Below, piece after piece: positions 1 to 8,500 of a DNA stretch of 29,550 nt. The notes beneath the pieces were generated by a model, which ran no database searches, had not been told where the DNA came from, and saw only the letters and a program-made list of their open reading frames with translations. Positions within the stretch are counted from its first letter, which is position 1; each line of letters opens with the position of its first letter. Origin of the DNA: SABI01 sp964453215 (GTDB lineage Bacteria; Spirochaetota; Spirochaetia; Sphaerochaetales; Sphaerochaetaceae); assembly GCA_964453215.1 (NCBI GenBank), contig CAYVRR010000022.1:1-29550 (forward strand), in the 5' to 3' direction. The translations under genes and the position numbers were made by a program.

Positions 1-62
1 ATTTAAAATATGATGATTACCACAAAATATATTACATATATGATATATAACTAAAATATGTG

Positions 63-91
63 TTGACATGGAAACTTTCAGAACGTAGACT
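63..91 (+). promoter_or_regulatory. sigma70-type promoter of gdhA
   Basis: A perfect -35 hexamer TTGACA (63-68) is followed after exactly 17 bases by TAGACT (86-91, four of six consensus bases). Transcription would start near 98, giving a leader of about 54 bases before the gdhA ATG. The 60 bases upstream are almost pure A/T and could act as an UP element. The hexamers and spacing are seen directly; activity is inferred. Confidence 0.7.
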
Positions 92-151
92 AGAATATAG
101 AGCAATACGAGATGAAAGTAAAAATACGTATACAAAACGAGGAGGTTGTTG

Positions 152-1489
152 ATGTATCGTTTAGAAGAATTTATGGCTGATTTAGAGAGAAGGAATCCCG
201 CTGAACCTGAATTTATTCAAGCAGCAAAAGAGGTCGTTGAAACCATCATTGATGTAGTCAATGAAAACCCTGCATATGTGCATGCAAAAATATTAGAGCG
301 CATTACAGAGCCCGATAGAGTCTTTAGTTTTAAAGTTGAATGGGAAGATGATAATGGTGATGTACAAGTAAATAGAGGGTATAGGGTTCAGTTTAATAAT
401 GCCCTCGGTCCATATAAAGGGGGAATTCGCTTTCACGCTAGTGTAACACTAGGATCCCTTAAATTCTTAGGATTTGAACAAACATTTAAAAATAGTCTCA
501 CCACACTCCCCCTCGGTGGAGGAAAAGGTGGATCAGATTTTAATCCTAGAGGAAAAAGTAATAATGAAATTTTAAGATTTTGTCGCTCATTCATGACTGA
601 GCTTCAAAAATATATTGGTCCAAACACAGACGTTCCAGCTGGAGATATTGGTGTTGGAGCAAGAGAAGTTGGATTTATGTATGGGCAGTATAAGCGTCTG
701 AAAGATGAAAACACTGGAGTTCTCACTGGCAAAGGTAGAGCTTGGGGTGGTTCTGTTATTAGACCTGAAGCTACAGGCTTTGGCTCAATGTATTTCGCTA
801 ATGAGATGGTAAAGGCTCATAATGATACTTTTGAAGGGAAAAGAATTGCTGTCTCTGGATTTGGTAATGTAGCTTGGGGCGCTGTGATGAAAGCTTCTGA
901 ACTTGGAGCAAAAGTTGTTGCAATCAGTGGTCCAGATGGATACATTCTTGATGAAGAGGGGATTAATACACCAGAAAAATGGGCATATATGGTGGAGCTA
1001 AGAACTTCAAATAATGATGTAGTTGCCCCCTACGCTAAAAAATTCAATGCTAAATTTATTCCCCATAAAAAACCTTGGGAAGTAGCTGTAGATATGGCAT
1101 TCCCTTGTGCTATTCAGAATGAACTCAATATAGAAGATGCAAAACAATTAGTTGCAAATGGGGTAAAATATGTAGTTGAAACTTCTAATATGGGATGTAC
1201 AGCAGATGCTGTGAACTACTTTATTGATAAAAAAATTCCTTTTGGTCCTGGTAAAGCTGCAAATGCTGGTGGAGTTGCTGTCTCTGGTCTCGAAATGTCT
1301 CAAAATGCGATGAAGCTTAGTTGGAGTGAAGCAGAAGTTGATGAAAAACTTCATACTATCATGTCTAGCATTCATGCTTCTTGTCTTCGCTATGGAACCA
1401 CTGAAGATGGATATATCCACTATGTAAGGGGAGCTAATATTGCAGGATTTAAGAAAGTCGCTGATGCAATGTTAGACCATGGATATTAA
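152..1489 (+). CDS. gdhA: NADP-type glutamate dehydrogenase
   Basis: This enzyme interconverts 2-oxoglutarate plus ammonia and glutamate in the cytosol, normally with NADP(H) in this hexameric subfamily. The 445-residue length is usual. Seen are the substrate-site segment PYKGGIRFH (about residues 87-95), the lysine-containing GGGKGGSDF (about 122-130), DVPAGDIGVG (about 160-169) and a Rossmann segment SGFGNVAWG (about 235-243). The ATG at 152 is chosen over in-frame TTG codons at 146 and 149 because GGAGG at 141-145 sits six bases before it. The gene is followed by a strong hairpin terminator and appears monocistronic. Cofactor preference is inferred from family resemblance, not from a decisive residue. 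Confidence 0.96.
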   Translation: MYRLEEFMADLERRNPAEPEFIQAAKEVVETIIDVVNENPAYVHAKILERITEPDRVFSFKVEWEDDNGDVQVNRGYRVQFNNALGPYKGGIRFHASVTLGSLKFLGFEQTFKNSLTTLPLGGGKGGSDFNPRGKSNNEILRFCRSFMTELQKYIGPNTDVPAGDIGVGAREVGFMYGQYKRLKDENTGVLTGKGRAWGGSVIRPEATGFGSMYFANEMVKAHNDTFEGKRIAVSGFGNVAWGAVMKASELGAKVVAISGPDGYILDEEGINTPEKWAYMVELRTSNNDVVAPYAKKFNAKFIPHKKPWEVAVDMAFPCAIQNELNIEDAKQLVANGVKYVVETSNMGCTADAVNYFIDKKIPFGPGKAANAGGVAVSGLEMSQNAMKLSWSEAEVDEKLHTIMSSIHASCLRYGTTEDGYIHYVRGANIAGFKKVADAMLDHGY

Positions 1490-1508
1490 TATATTTTGAT
1501 GCTAATAC

Positions 1509-1542
1509 AGAGTCCCTCTATTGCTATAAGGGGGGCTCTTTT
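1509..1542 (+). terminator. rho-independent terminator after gdhA
   Basis: An 11-bp stem (1509-1519 with 1529-1539, including two G-T wobbles) closes a nine-base loop. It is followed by a short T run that is broken by C at 1543. It lies 20 bases after the gdhA stop and only 14 bases before the next gene. Confidence 0.8.
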
Positions 1543-1549
1543 CTATACT
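1521..1549 (+). promoter_or_regulatory. candidate promoter of the M42 peptidase inside the gdhA terminator
   Basis: TTGCTA (1521-1526) and TATACT (1544-1549) are separated by 17 bases. The -35 falls in the loop of the gdhA terminator. The expected start point, about seven bases after the -10, coincides with the ATG at 1557, so the transcript would be leaderless. The hexamers are seen; function is inferred. Confidence 0.5.
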
Positions 1550-1556
1550 CTTTATT

Positions 1557-2615
1557 ATGAAATATACATCAATTACCTTAATAGAACAATTAACTCAAAT
1601 AAGTGGACTAAGTGGGCACGAACACGATGTAGCCTCTTTTGTCCAATCATCACTGCCAGAATCTGTTGTTACAGAGAAAGATTCGATTGGAAACATCATC
1701 TGTAAGATACCAGGAAGTGATAAAGATGCTCCCACTATTCTTCTTGCCTCCCACATGGATGAAGTTGGATTTATGGTAAATGATATTCTCCCAACTGGAT
1801 TTCTCAGAATCTCAATGCTAGGGGGGTGGAACACCCTCACTCTTCCCTCATCCCCTGTGAATATTATCAATACAAAGGGAGAATATGTGAGGGGTACTAT
1901 TGGACAAATTTCTCCCCACTTCCTTAAAAAAGGGGAAGCTGTAACTGCTCCAGATATTGATGATATATATGTAGATATTGGGGCTCAAAGTGATGAAAGT
2001 GTACAAAATGATTACCATATTGAATTAGGGTCTCTTGTAGTCCCTATTTCCCCTTTTTATCATAACCAAAAGAGTAATCTTCTTTTTTCAAAAGCATTTG
2101 ATGATAGAATTGGTGTTGCATCATTAATTGAACTTGCCCATAAAGTTGTCTTGTCTCCTATTCCTTCAACCCTTATTCTTGCTTTTACTGTTCAAGAAGA
2201 GGTGGGAGTGAGGGGAGCTAAAGTGTTATCAAATTATGTGAATGCAGATATCGCTCTTATTGTAGAGGGACCCCCTGCTGATGATGTTCCAGGGGGGCCT
2301 TTAAGGCCTCAAACTTGTGTAGGTAAAGGGGTACATATAAGAATTTTTGATCCAACCCATATTGGCAACCCTTCTCTTATTCAACACGTTAGTGAGGTGG
2401 CAAAGAAGAACTCTATTCCAATTCAAAAAACGGTGAGAAAAGGGGGCGGAACAGATGCTATGGAATTAGCATTAGCTCATAGGGGAATAAAGAGTATTAT
2501 TGTTGGAGTTCCAGTAAGATATGCTCATAGTCACAATGGTGTGTGCTCCCTTTCTGATTACCATCAACTTATTGATTTATTATATGCTGTGGGTGAAAAT
2601 AGGTTCTACATATAG
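1557..2615 (+). CDS. M42-family metal-dependent aminopeptidase
   Basis: This is a cytosolic di-metal aminopeptidase of family M42 (glutamyl aminopeptidase / former endoglucanase group), expected to form large assemblies that trim peptides. The 352 residues match the family. Metal-site motifs are visible in order: HMDEVG with H66 and D68, AFDDR with D182, the EE pair at 214-215 (catalytic base and ligand), E237 in EGPP, and H324 in RYAHS. The N-terminus SITLIEQLTQISGLSGHE matches the usual family start, so ATG 1557 is right. No Shine-Dalgarno sequence precedes it, and a TATACT element ends only eight bases upstream, suggesting a leaderless message. Exact peptide specificity cannot be told from sequence. 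Confidence 0.93.
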   Translation: MKYTSITLIEQLTQISGLSGHEHDVASFVQSSLPESVVTEKDSIGNIICKIPGSDKDAPTILLASHMDEVGFMVNDILPTGFLRISMLGGWNTLTLPSSPVNIINTKGEYVRGTIGQISPHFLKKGEAVTAPDIDDIYVDIGAQSDESVQNDYHIELGSLVVPISPFYHNQKSNLLFSKAFDDRIGVASLIELAHKVVLSPIPSTLILAFTVQEEVGVRGAKVLSNYVNADIALIVEGPPADDVPGGPLRPQTCVGKGVHIRIFDPTHIGNPSLIQHVSEVAKKNSIPIQKTVRKGGGTDAMELALAHRGIKSIIVGVPVRYAHSHNGVCSLSDYHQLIDLLYAVGENRFYI

Positions 2616-2626
2616 GTATATTGCAT

Positions 2627-2656
2627 TTGATATAGGTTTATCATCAAATCTATATA
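2627..2656 (+). promoter_or_regulatory. candidate promoter of nrdJ
   Basis: TTGATA (2627-2632) and TATATA (2651-2656) lie 18 bases apart just after the M42 stop codon. The expected start point near 2663 falls inside the NrdR box, a typical arrangement for repression. An alternative -35, TTGCAT at 2621, is less well spaced. Confidence 0.5.
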
Positions 2657-2657
2657 T

Positions 2658-2673
2658 ACACTATATATAGTGT
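2658..2673 (+). promoter_or_regulatory. NrdR box
   Basis: ACACTATATATAGTGT is a perfect 16-bp palindrome and fits the published NrdR consensus (ACACWATATATWGTGT) at every position. NrdR is the nucleotide-sensing ATP-cone repressor of ribonucleotide reductase genes, and the site directly precedes nrdJ. NrdR boxes usually occur in pairs one near-integral number of helix turns apart, and a weaker second copy is present 32 bp downstream. Confidence 0.88.
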
Positions 2674-2689
2674 AGCAAAAGAAAAGAAT

Positions 2690-2705
2690 ACGCTATAGCT
2701 ATTGC
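2690..2705 (+). promoter_or_regulatory. degenerate second NrdR box
   Basis: ACGCTATAGCTATTGC matches the NrdR consensus at 11 of 16 positions by my alignment. Its centre is 32 bp from the perfect box, which is the usual three-turn spacing for cooperative NrdR binding. The match alone would be weak; spacing and context raise it. Confidence 0.5.
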
Positions 2706-2773
2706 TTCCTCCAATTTTATGTGCTAAGGTAAATGAGCCTACAATTCTGTGGGCTTCACAAGGATAGGAGGAA
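2706..2773 (+). promoter_or_regulatory. nrdJ leader able to fold over its ribosome binding site
   Basis: In the roughly 115-base leader, TTCCTCC (2706-2712) is fully complementary to GGAGGAA (2767-2773), which is the Shine-Dalgarno sequence of the nrdJ GTG start. Between them a nine-pair hairpin (2735-2743 with 2748-2756, four-base loop) brings the two together. The pairing is seen; regulation of translation is inferred. No classical B12 box was found. Confidence 0.4.
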
Positions 2774-2778
2774 TTACT

Positions 2779-5280
2779 GTGGCACAAACACCTAACGAAC
2801 TTACGCCTTTAGGGCGAAAAATATTTCTAGATAGATATGCTCAAAAAGATGGAAAAAAAGATACCTTAAAAGTAGGGGATCTTGTTGTTGTTGTGAGTAA
2901 TGCCCTCACAGGGCAAAGAGAGATTGGTAATGTTGTCTCTATCCATAAAGATGACCTCTCTGTTAAGCTAGAAGATGGCACAGTAGTTGAAGCAACAAGA
3001 GAAACAGTTGATAAACCTATTGAAACAAACCCAGGTGAGATGTTAGCACGTGTTGCAAAAGGGATGAGTTTACAAGAGCCAAAAGAGGATCAAAAGAGAT
3101 GGGAAAAAGAGTTTAATTGGCTCCTTGAAGGGTATAAATTTGTTCCAGCTGGAAGAATTCTCACAGGAGCTGGTACTGATCAAAATCTTACATATTTTAA
3201 CTGTTATGTAATTCCTTCTCCAAAAGATAGCAGAGGCGGCATTATTACATCGCTTGGCCAAATGACTGAGATCATGAGTCGTGGTGGTGGTGTTGGTATG
3301 AACCTTTCATCATTACGCCCCAAACACTCTTATGTAAAAGGGGTGAATGGTAGATCAAGTGGTTCCGTTTCGTGGGGAGCTCTTTTCTCATTTGTCACAG
3401 GATTGATTGAACAGGGGGGCTCGAGAAGAGGGGCTCTTATGTTGATTCTTAATGTTTGGCACCCTGATATTCTCGACTTTATTAATAGCAAACGTGAAAT
3501 GGATAAAATTGTGAATGCTAATATTAGTGTTGGCATTACAGATGATTTTATGGATGCTGTGAAAAATGATAAGAGCTGGACTACCTACTTTCCAGATACA
3601 ACAGACCCTGATTACAATGAATTGTGGGATGGGGATTTAGAGAAATGGAAGTCATTGGGGAAAAAAGTAATTCCTTATCAAACACTTAAAGCAAAAGATG
3701 TGTGGAAAGCAATTATTGAGAGTGCGTGGGCTTCTGCAGAACCAGGGGTGTTTTTTGTAGACCGATATAACAAAATGTCTAACTCATGGTACTACAGTAG
3801 TATTCAATGCACCAATCCGTGTGGTGAACAAGGACTCCCTCCTTGGGGTGTGTGTAACTTAGGTTCAATCAATCTCTCTCGCTTTGTAGAAAAGAAAGAT
3901 GTTCTTTGGAATGACCTTGGAAGAGCTGTTCGCCTTGCTGTAAGGTTTTTAGATAATGTTATTGATGATACCCCCTATTTCTATGAAGAAAACAAAGTTC
4001 AACAACAAGGAGAGCGAAGAGTTGGCCTTGGAACAATGGGGCTAGCTGATATGCTCATTCGTCTCGAACTAGCCTATGGAAGTGAAGAGTCTCTCGCTTT
4101 CATCGATAAACTCTTTAAATTTATTTGTGTAGAAGCATATACAGAGAGTGCTCACCTTGCCCAAGAAAAAGGCTCTTTCCCCCTCTTTGATGCTGAAAAA
4201 TTCCTCATGAGTGGATTTATGCAAGAAATGCCCCAAGAGGTAAGAGAGCTTATTCGAGAGAAGGGGATGAGAAACGTCACACTCCTTACCCAAGCTCCAA
4301 CTGGAACGACAGGAACTATGGTAAATACAAGTACTGGAATTGAACCATACTACTTCTGGGAATGGGAGAGAGTTGGAAGAATGGGATCCCACATAGAGCG
4401 TGTTGCTGTGTATGATGAGTGGGTAAAAGCTCATCCTGGAGAGAAAAAGCCAGATTATTTTGTTTCTGCGATGGATCTCTCTCCAGAGGGGCATGTACAT
4501 GTTCAAGCAGCAATTCAACGTTGGGTTGATTCAAGTATTTCAAAAACAGGCAATACCCCAAAAGATTATACTGTGGAACAAACTGCCGATTTATATGAAC
4601 TCCTCTATGATACAGGGTGTAAAGGGGGAACGACATATCGTGATGGCTCAAGAGATTCTCAGGTGCTTATTGCAAAGCAAGAAGAGAAGGAAGAGGCTTC
4701 TCCTGTAGCATTTGTTGCAGAACAACCTAAATCACGAGTTCGATCTACTGTTTTACATGGAACTACCTATAGAAAAGCAACTCCTATTGGAACAGCATAC
4801 ATTACAGTAAACTCAGATGGGAAGAATTCAAATGAACCCTTTGAAGTATTTATTAATGTTGCAAAAGTTGGCTCTGATGTCTCTGCTGATGCTGAAGGGT
4901 TAGGACGCCTTGTAAGTCTTATCCTTAGAATTCCTTCTCCACTTACCCCTATTCAAAGGGCAAAGGCGGTTATCGCACAGCTAAGGGGAATTGGATCGGG
5001 GCGACCCATGGGATTTGGGAAAAATAGGGTAATGAGTCTTCCAGATGCGGTTGCTCAAGTTCTTGAAGAGCACATTGGTCTTTCACAAGAGGATGGGACC
5101 TATCCTGAACTTCCTGATGAAGAAGATGCCCAGTTTTTAACAAAGCAGTTTGATTTAGGACTTGATGATGACTTAGCGAAGAGCGTGGTGCCAGATATTT
5201 GTCCTGTGTGTGGGAATGTGACATTCGTGAATATTGAGGGATGCAGAAAATGTTTCTCTTGTGGACATAGCGAATGTTAA
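2779..5280 (+). CDS. nrdJ: adenosylcobalamin-dependent ribonucleotide reductase, class II
   Basis: This enzyme reduces ribonucleotides to deoxyribonucleotides using a coenzyme-B12 radical, so it works with or without oxygen. The 833-residue protein has the active-site motif NPCGEQ (N346-Q351), a PTGTTGTM phosphate-site segment near residue 510, and a cysteine-rich C-terminal tail (C808, C811, C822, C825, C828, C833). This tail is typical of the long B12-dependent form and probably re-reduces the active site. The GTG at 2779 is chosen because AGGAGGAA ends six bases before it; an upstream in-frame GTG at 2749 has no ribosome binding site and lies in a leader hairpin. The promoter carries NrdR boxes. 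It stands alone, without a following nrd gene. Confidence 0.95.
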   Translation: MAQTPNELTPLGRKIFLDRYAQKDGKKDTLKVGDLVVVVSNALTGQREIGNVVSIHKDDLSVKLEDGTVVEATRETVDKPIETNPGEMLARVAKGMSLQEPKEDQKRWEKEFNWLLEGYKFVPAGRILTGAGTDQNLTYFNCYVIPSPKDSRGGIITSLGQMTEIMSRGGGVGMNLSSLRPKHSYVKGVNGRSSGSVSWGALFSFVTGLIEQGGSRRGALMLILNVWHPDILDFINSKREMDKIVNANISVGITDDFMDAVKNDKSWTTYFPDTTDPDYNELWDGDLEKWKSLGKKVIPYQTLKAKDVWKAIIESAWASAEPGVFFVDRYNKMSNSWYYSSIQCTNPCGEQGLPPWGVCNLGSINLSRFVEKKDVLWNDLGRAVRLAVRFLDNVIDDTPYFYEENKVQQQGERRVGLGTMGLADMLIRLELAYGSEESLAFIDKLFKFICVEAYTESAHLAQEKGSFPLFDAEKFLMSGFMQEMPQEVRELIREKGMRNVTLLTQAPTGTTGTMVNTSTGIEPYYFWEWERVGRMGSHIERVAVYDEWVKAHPGEKKPDYFVSAMDLSPEGHVHVQAAIQRWVDSSISKTGNTPKDYTVEQTADLYELLYDTGCKGGTTYRDGSRDSQVLIAKQEEKEEASPVAFVAEQPKSRVRSTVLHGTTYRKATPIGTAYITVNSDGKNSNEPFEVFINVAKVGSDVSADAEGLGRLVSLILRIPSPLTPIQRAKAVIAQLRGIGSGRPMGFGKNRVMSLPDAVAQVLEEHIGLSQEDGTYPELPDEEDAQFLTKQFDLGLDDDLAKSVVPDICPVCGNVTFVNIEGCRKCFSCGHSEC

Positions 5281-5372
5281 TAATTCTTCATAGCTGTTAA
5301 CAATAAGATGCACTGTATTTTATTATTGACCTACCCCTTCTTTGCCGATTTTCTCACCTCTCCCTACTACTC

Positions 5373-5387
5373 TAGGTTGCAAACCTA
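5373..5387 (+). promoter_or_regulatory. palindrome overlapping the PFOR -35 element
   Basis: TAGGTTGCAAACCTA has six-base perfect arms around GCA and contains the -35 hexamer TTGCAA. This is a plausible repressor site. It does not resemble the Rex consensus, and I cannot name the regulator. Confidence 0.4.
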
Positions 5388-5405
5388 CCTGTAATAATGT
5401 ATAGT
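5377..5405 (+). promoter_or_regulatory. promoter of the PFOR gene
   Basis: TTGCAA (5377-5382) and TATAGT (5400-5405) are separated by exactly 17 bases. Transcription would start near 5412, leaving a leader of about 95 bases before the ATG at 5508. Confidence 0.65.
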
Positions 5406-5418
5406 AGTGTAGTAATAG

Positions 5419-5437
5419 CCCTGTAGATGATACAGGG
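5419..5437 (+). promoter_or_regulatory. hairpin in the PFOR leader
   Basis: CCCTGTA and TACAGGG form a perfect 7-bp stem around a five-base loop, only about seven bases into the predicted transcript. No T run follows, so it is not a terminator. A 5' mRNA-stabilising hairpin is the simplest reading; binding by a regulator is possible. Confidence 0.45.
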
Positions 5438-5507
5438 TAATGTTGTGCAAACTAGTTGTGGGCATTTGGTGTCTGCAGGTAAATAATAATTTCAATGGAG
5501 TGTCAAT

Positions 5508-8500
5508 ATGAGTAACAAAAAAATGGTTACTATTGATGGTAATACTGCGGCTGCGCACGTAGCGTATGCGTTCAGTGACGTCGCCGCAATTTATCCCATC
5601 ACGCCATCCTCACCTATGGGGGAATATTCTGATTCTTGGGCAAGTACCGGAAGGAAAAACCTATTTGGTGAGAGTGTAGATATCACCGAGATGCAATCAG
5701 AAGCAGGGGCTGCTGGTGCAGTTCACGGGTCCCTAACAGCTGGGGCAATGACCACTACTTTTACTGCGAGCCAAGGATTATTACTAATGATCCCAAATAT
5801 GCACAAGATAGCTGGGGAAATGCTTCCTACAGTCTTTCACGTATCAGCTCGTTCTTTAGCAGCTCAATCTCTCTCTATCTTTGGAGACCATAGTGATGTA
5901 ATGTCTTGTAGAAATACAGGGTTTGCTATGACAGCTGCAAATAGCATCCAAGAAACAATGGACCTTGCTCTTGTTTCCCACCTCGCAACTCTTAAATCTC
6001 AAGTTCCTTTCCTCTCATTCTTTGATGGGTTTAGAACAAGTCATGAAGTTTCAAAAGTTGAAGAAATTCCTTATGAAGATATGCTTCCTCTTATTGAGCC
6101 AAAATATATTGAGCAATTTAGAGATAGAGCACAACGCCCGGACAAACCAATGTTGAAGGTAGCTGCTCAAAACGAAGATGTATATTTCCAAGGTCGAGAA
6201 ACTGTAAATAAGTACTATGATGCAGTTCCTGAAATTGTTCAGGAGTACATGGATAAAGTTGCAAAAATCACAGGAAGATCCTATAAATTATTTGATTATG
6301 TAGGTGCTCCTGATGCTGATAGAGTAGTTATTGCAATGGGTAGTGCCCTTGATACCTTCGAGTGGGCTGCCGATTATTTAAACCAAAGAGGGGAGAAAGT
6401 TGGTGTACTTAAAGTACGTCTCTATCGTCCGTTCTCTGCAAAGCATTTCGTTGCAGCAATTCCTGAAACTGTAAAGAAAATTGCAGTATTAGATAGAACA
6501 AAAGAACCTGGTTCAATTGGTGAACCTCTCTATCTTGATGTTGTATCAGCTCTTTCACAAATGGGAAGAACAGGTATTAATGTTATCGGTGGACGCTACG
6601 GTCTTTCAAGTAAAGATTTTACTCCAACCCATGCAAAGAGTGTGTATGATCACCTTAACAATGGTAATTTCCATAACTTTACTGTTGGTATTAATGATGA
6701 TGTAACAAACCTCAGCATCCCCCTATCAGAAAAAATTGATGTTACACCTAAAGGTGTTGTATCTTGTATGTTCTGGGGTCTTGGCTCTGATGGTACAGTT
6801 GGTGCAAATAAAGATTCGATTAAGATTATTGGTGGAAACACTGATATGAATGCACAAGCTTACTTCTCATACGACTCAAAGAAATCTGGTGGTATTACAA
6901 TAAGTCACCTTAGATTTGGAAAGAGTAGTGTAAATATGCCTTGGCTTATCGACAACGCAGACTTTGTTGCTTGCCACAATCCTGCATATATTGGTCGTTA
7001 TGATATGCTCACTCCTTTAAAAGAGGGTGGCGTGTTCTTGCTCAACTCACAAATTCCTACTGATGAAGTATTTACTCACCTCACAAAAGAAGAGCAACAA
7101 CAAATTATTGATAAGAAAATTAGATTCTACAATATTGATGCACTAAAAATTGCAGAAAAAGTAGGTCTTGGAACTCGTATCAATACTGTTATGCAGGCTG
7201 TCTTCTTCAAAATTTCAGGTATTTTCCCTGAAGATGAAGCAATTGCTTTAATTAAAAATGCAATTAAAAAGACATTTGGAACAAAAGGTGAAGATATTGT
7301 TAAGATGAACTGGGATGCCGTTGATGGTGCCTCTGCAGCTCTTGAAGAGGTAAAAGTACCTTCTTCCGTTGCAGCTGCTTATGTTCCTAAGAAACTTATC
7401 GCAGAAGATGCTGATGCATTTGCAAGAGATATCATTGAACCTATCATGCACCTCAAAGGGAATGACATTCCTGTTTCAAAAATGAGCTTTGATGGAACTC
7501 TTCCAACAAATACTGCTAAATTAGAGAAACGTGGTGTTGCTCCAGCTATTCCACTTTGGCATAGTGAATCATGTATCCAATGTAACCAATGTGTACAATC
7601 TTGTCCTCACGCTGCAATTAGAGCAAAACAGATTGATCCAAAAGATTTAGAGAATGCTCCACAAGGGTTTATTACTTTAAAATCTAATACTAAAAATGAT
7701 AAAGATCTTAGATTCAAAATTCAAATTTATCCAGAAGATTGTCAAGGATGTGGTGTCTGTATCGAAACCTGTCCTACAAAGGTAAAATCACTCGAATTTA
7801 GCCCAATTAATGTTGAGCGAGATAAAGGTGAAAATGAATTTGCCGAATTCTTTGATTCCCTTGCTGATGATGTCGTTGATGGAGTGAGCGTCAATACTGT
7901 GAAAGGTATGCAGTTCAAAAAACCATTGTTTGAATTCTCTGGTGCTTGTGCCGGTTGTGGTGAGACCCCGTATGTAAAATTAGTTACCCAAATCTGTGGT
8001 GAAAGAATGCTTACAGCGAATGCAACTGGTTGTTCATCTATTTATGGAGGGACTTTCCCAACAACACCTTATGCACAGCGAAGAGATGGTCGAGGACCAG
8101 CTTGGGCTAATTCACTCTTTGAAGATAATGCTGAGTATGGCCTTGGTATGAGACTTGCTGTAGACTCAAACAGAAGAATTCTTAAGAGTACTGTTGATAA
8201 ATTATTAACACTTGGAACTACTGAAGCTCTTACATCTGCCCTTAACCAAAGCAAAGAACTATGGAATGATAAAACAGAAGCAGGTATTGATGCTCAAAAA
8301 GCGATTGCTCCACTTCTTGTTGAAGCATATGAAAAAGCATCTAATGAAGCACAAAAGGTTGCTATTCAGAAATTGATTGAGCTAAAAGATTATTTCACAG
8401 ATAAAGATGTATGGATTATCGGTGGAGATGGTTGGGCTTATGATATTGGCTTTGGTGGTGTAGACCACGTTATTGCTTCTGGAAAGAATGTGAATATTCT

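Noticed and set aside
2616..2778. Classical cobalamin riboswitch before nrdJ
   Set aside because: The leader is only about 115 bases and I find no B12-box-like conserved core; only the simple hairpin and SD pairing are supported.
4069..4518. Long reverse-strand open frame of 149 codons inside nrdJ
   Set aside because: It lies wholly antisense to a well-supported gene, has no family resemblance and no plausible ribosome binding site; it is a coding-frame shadow.
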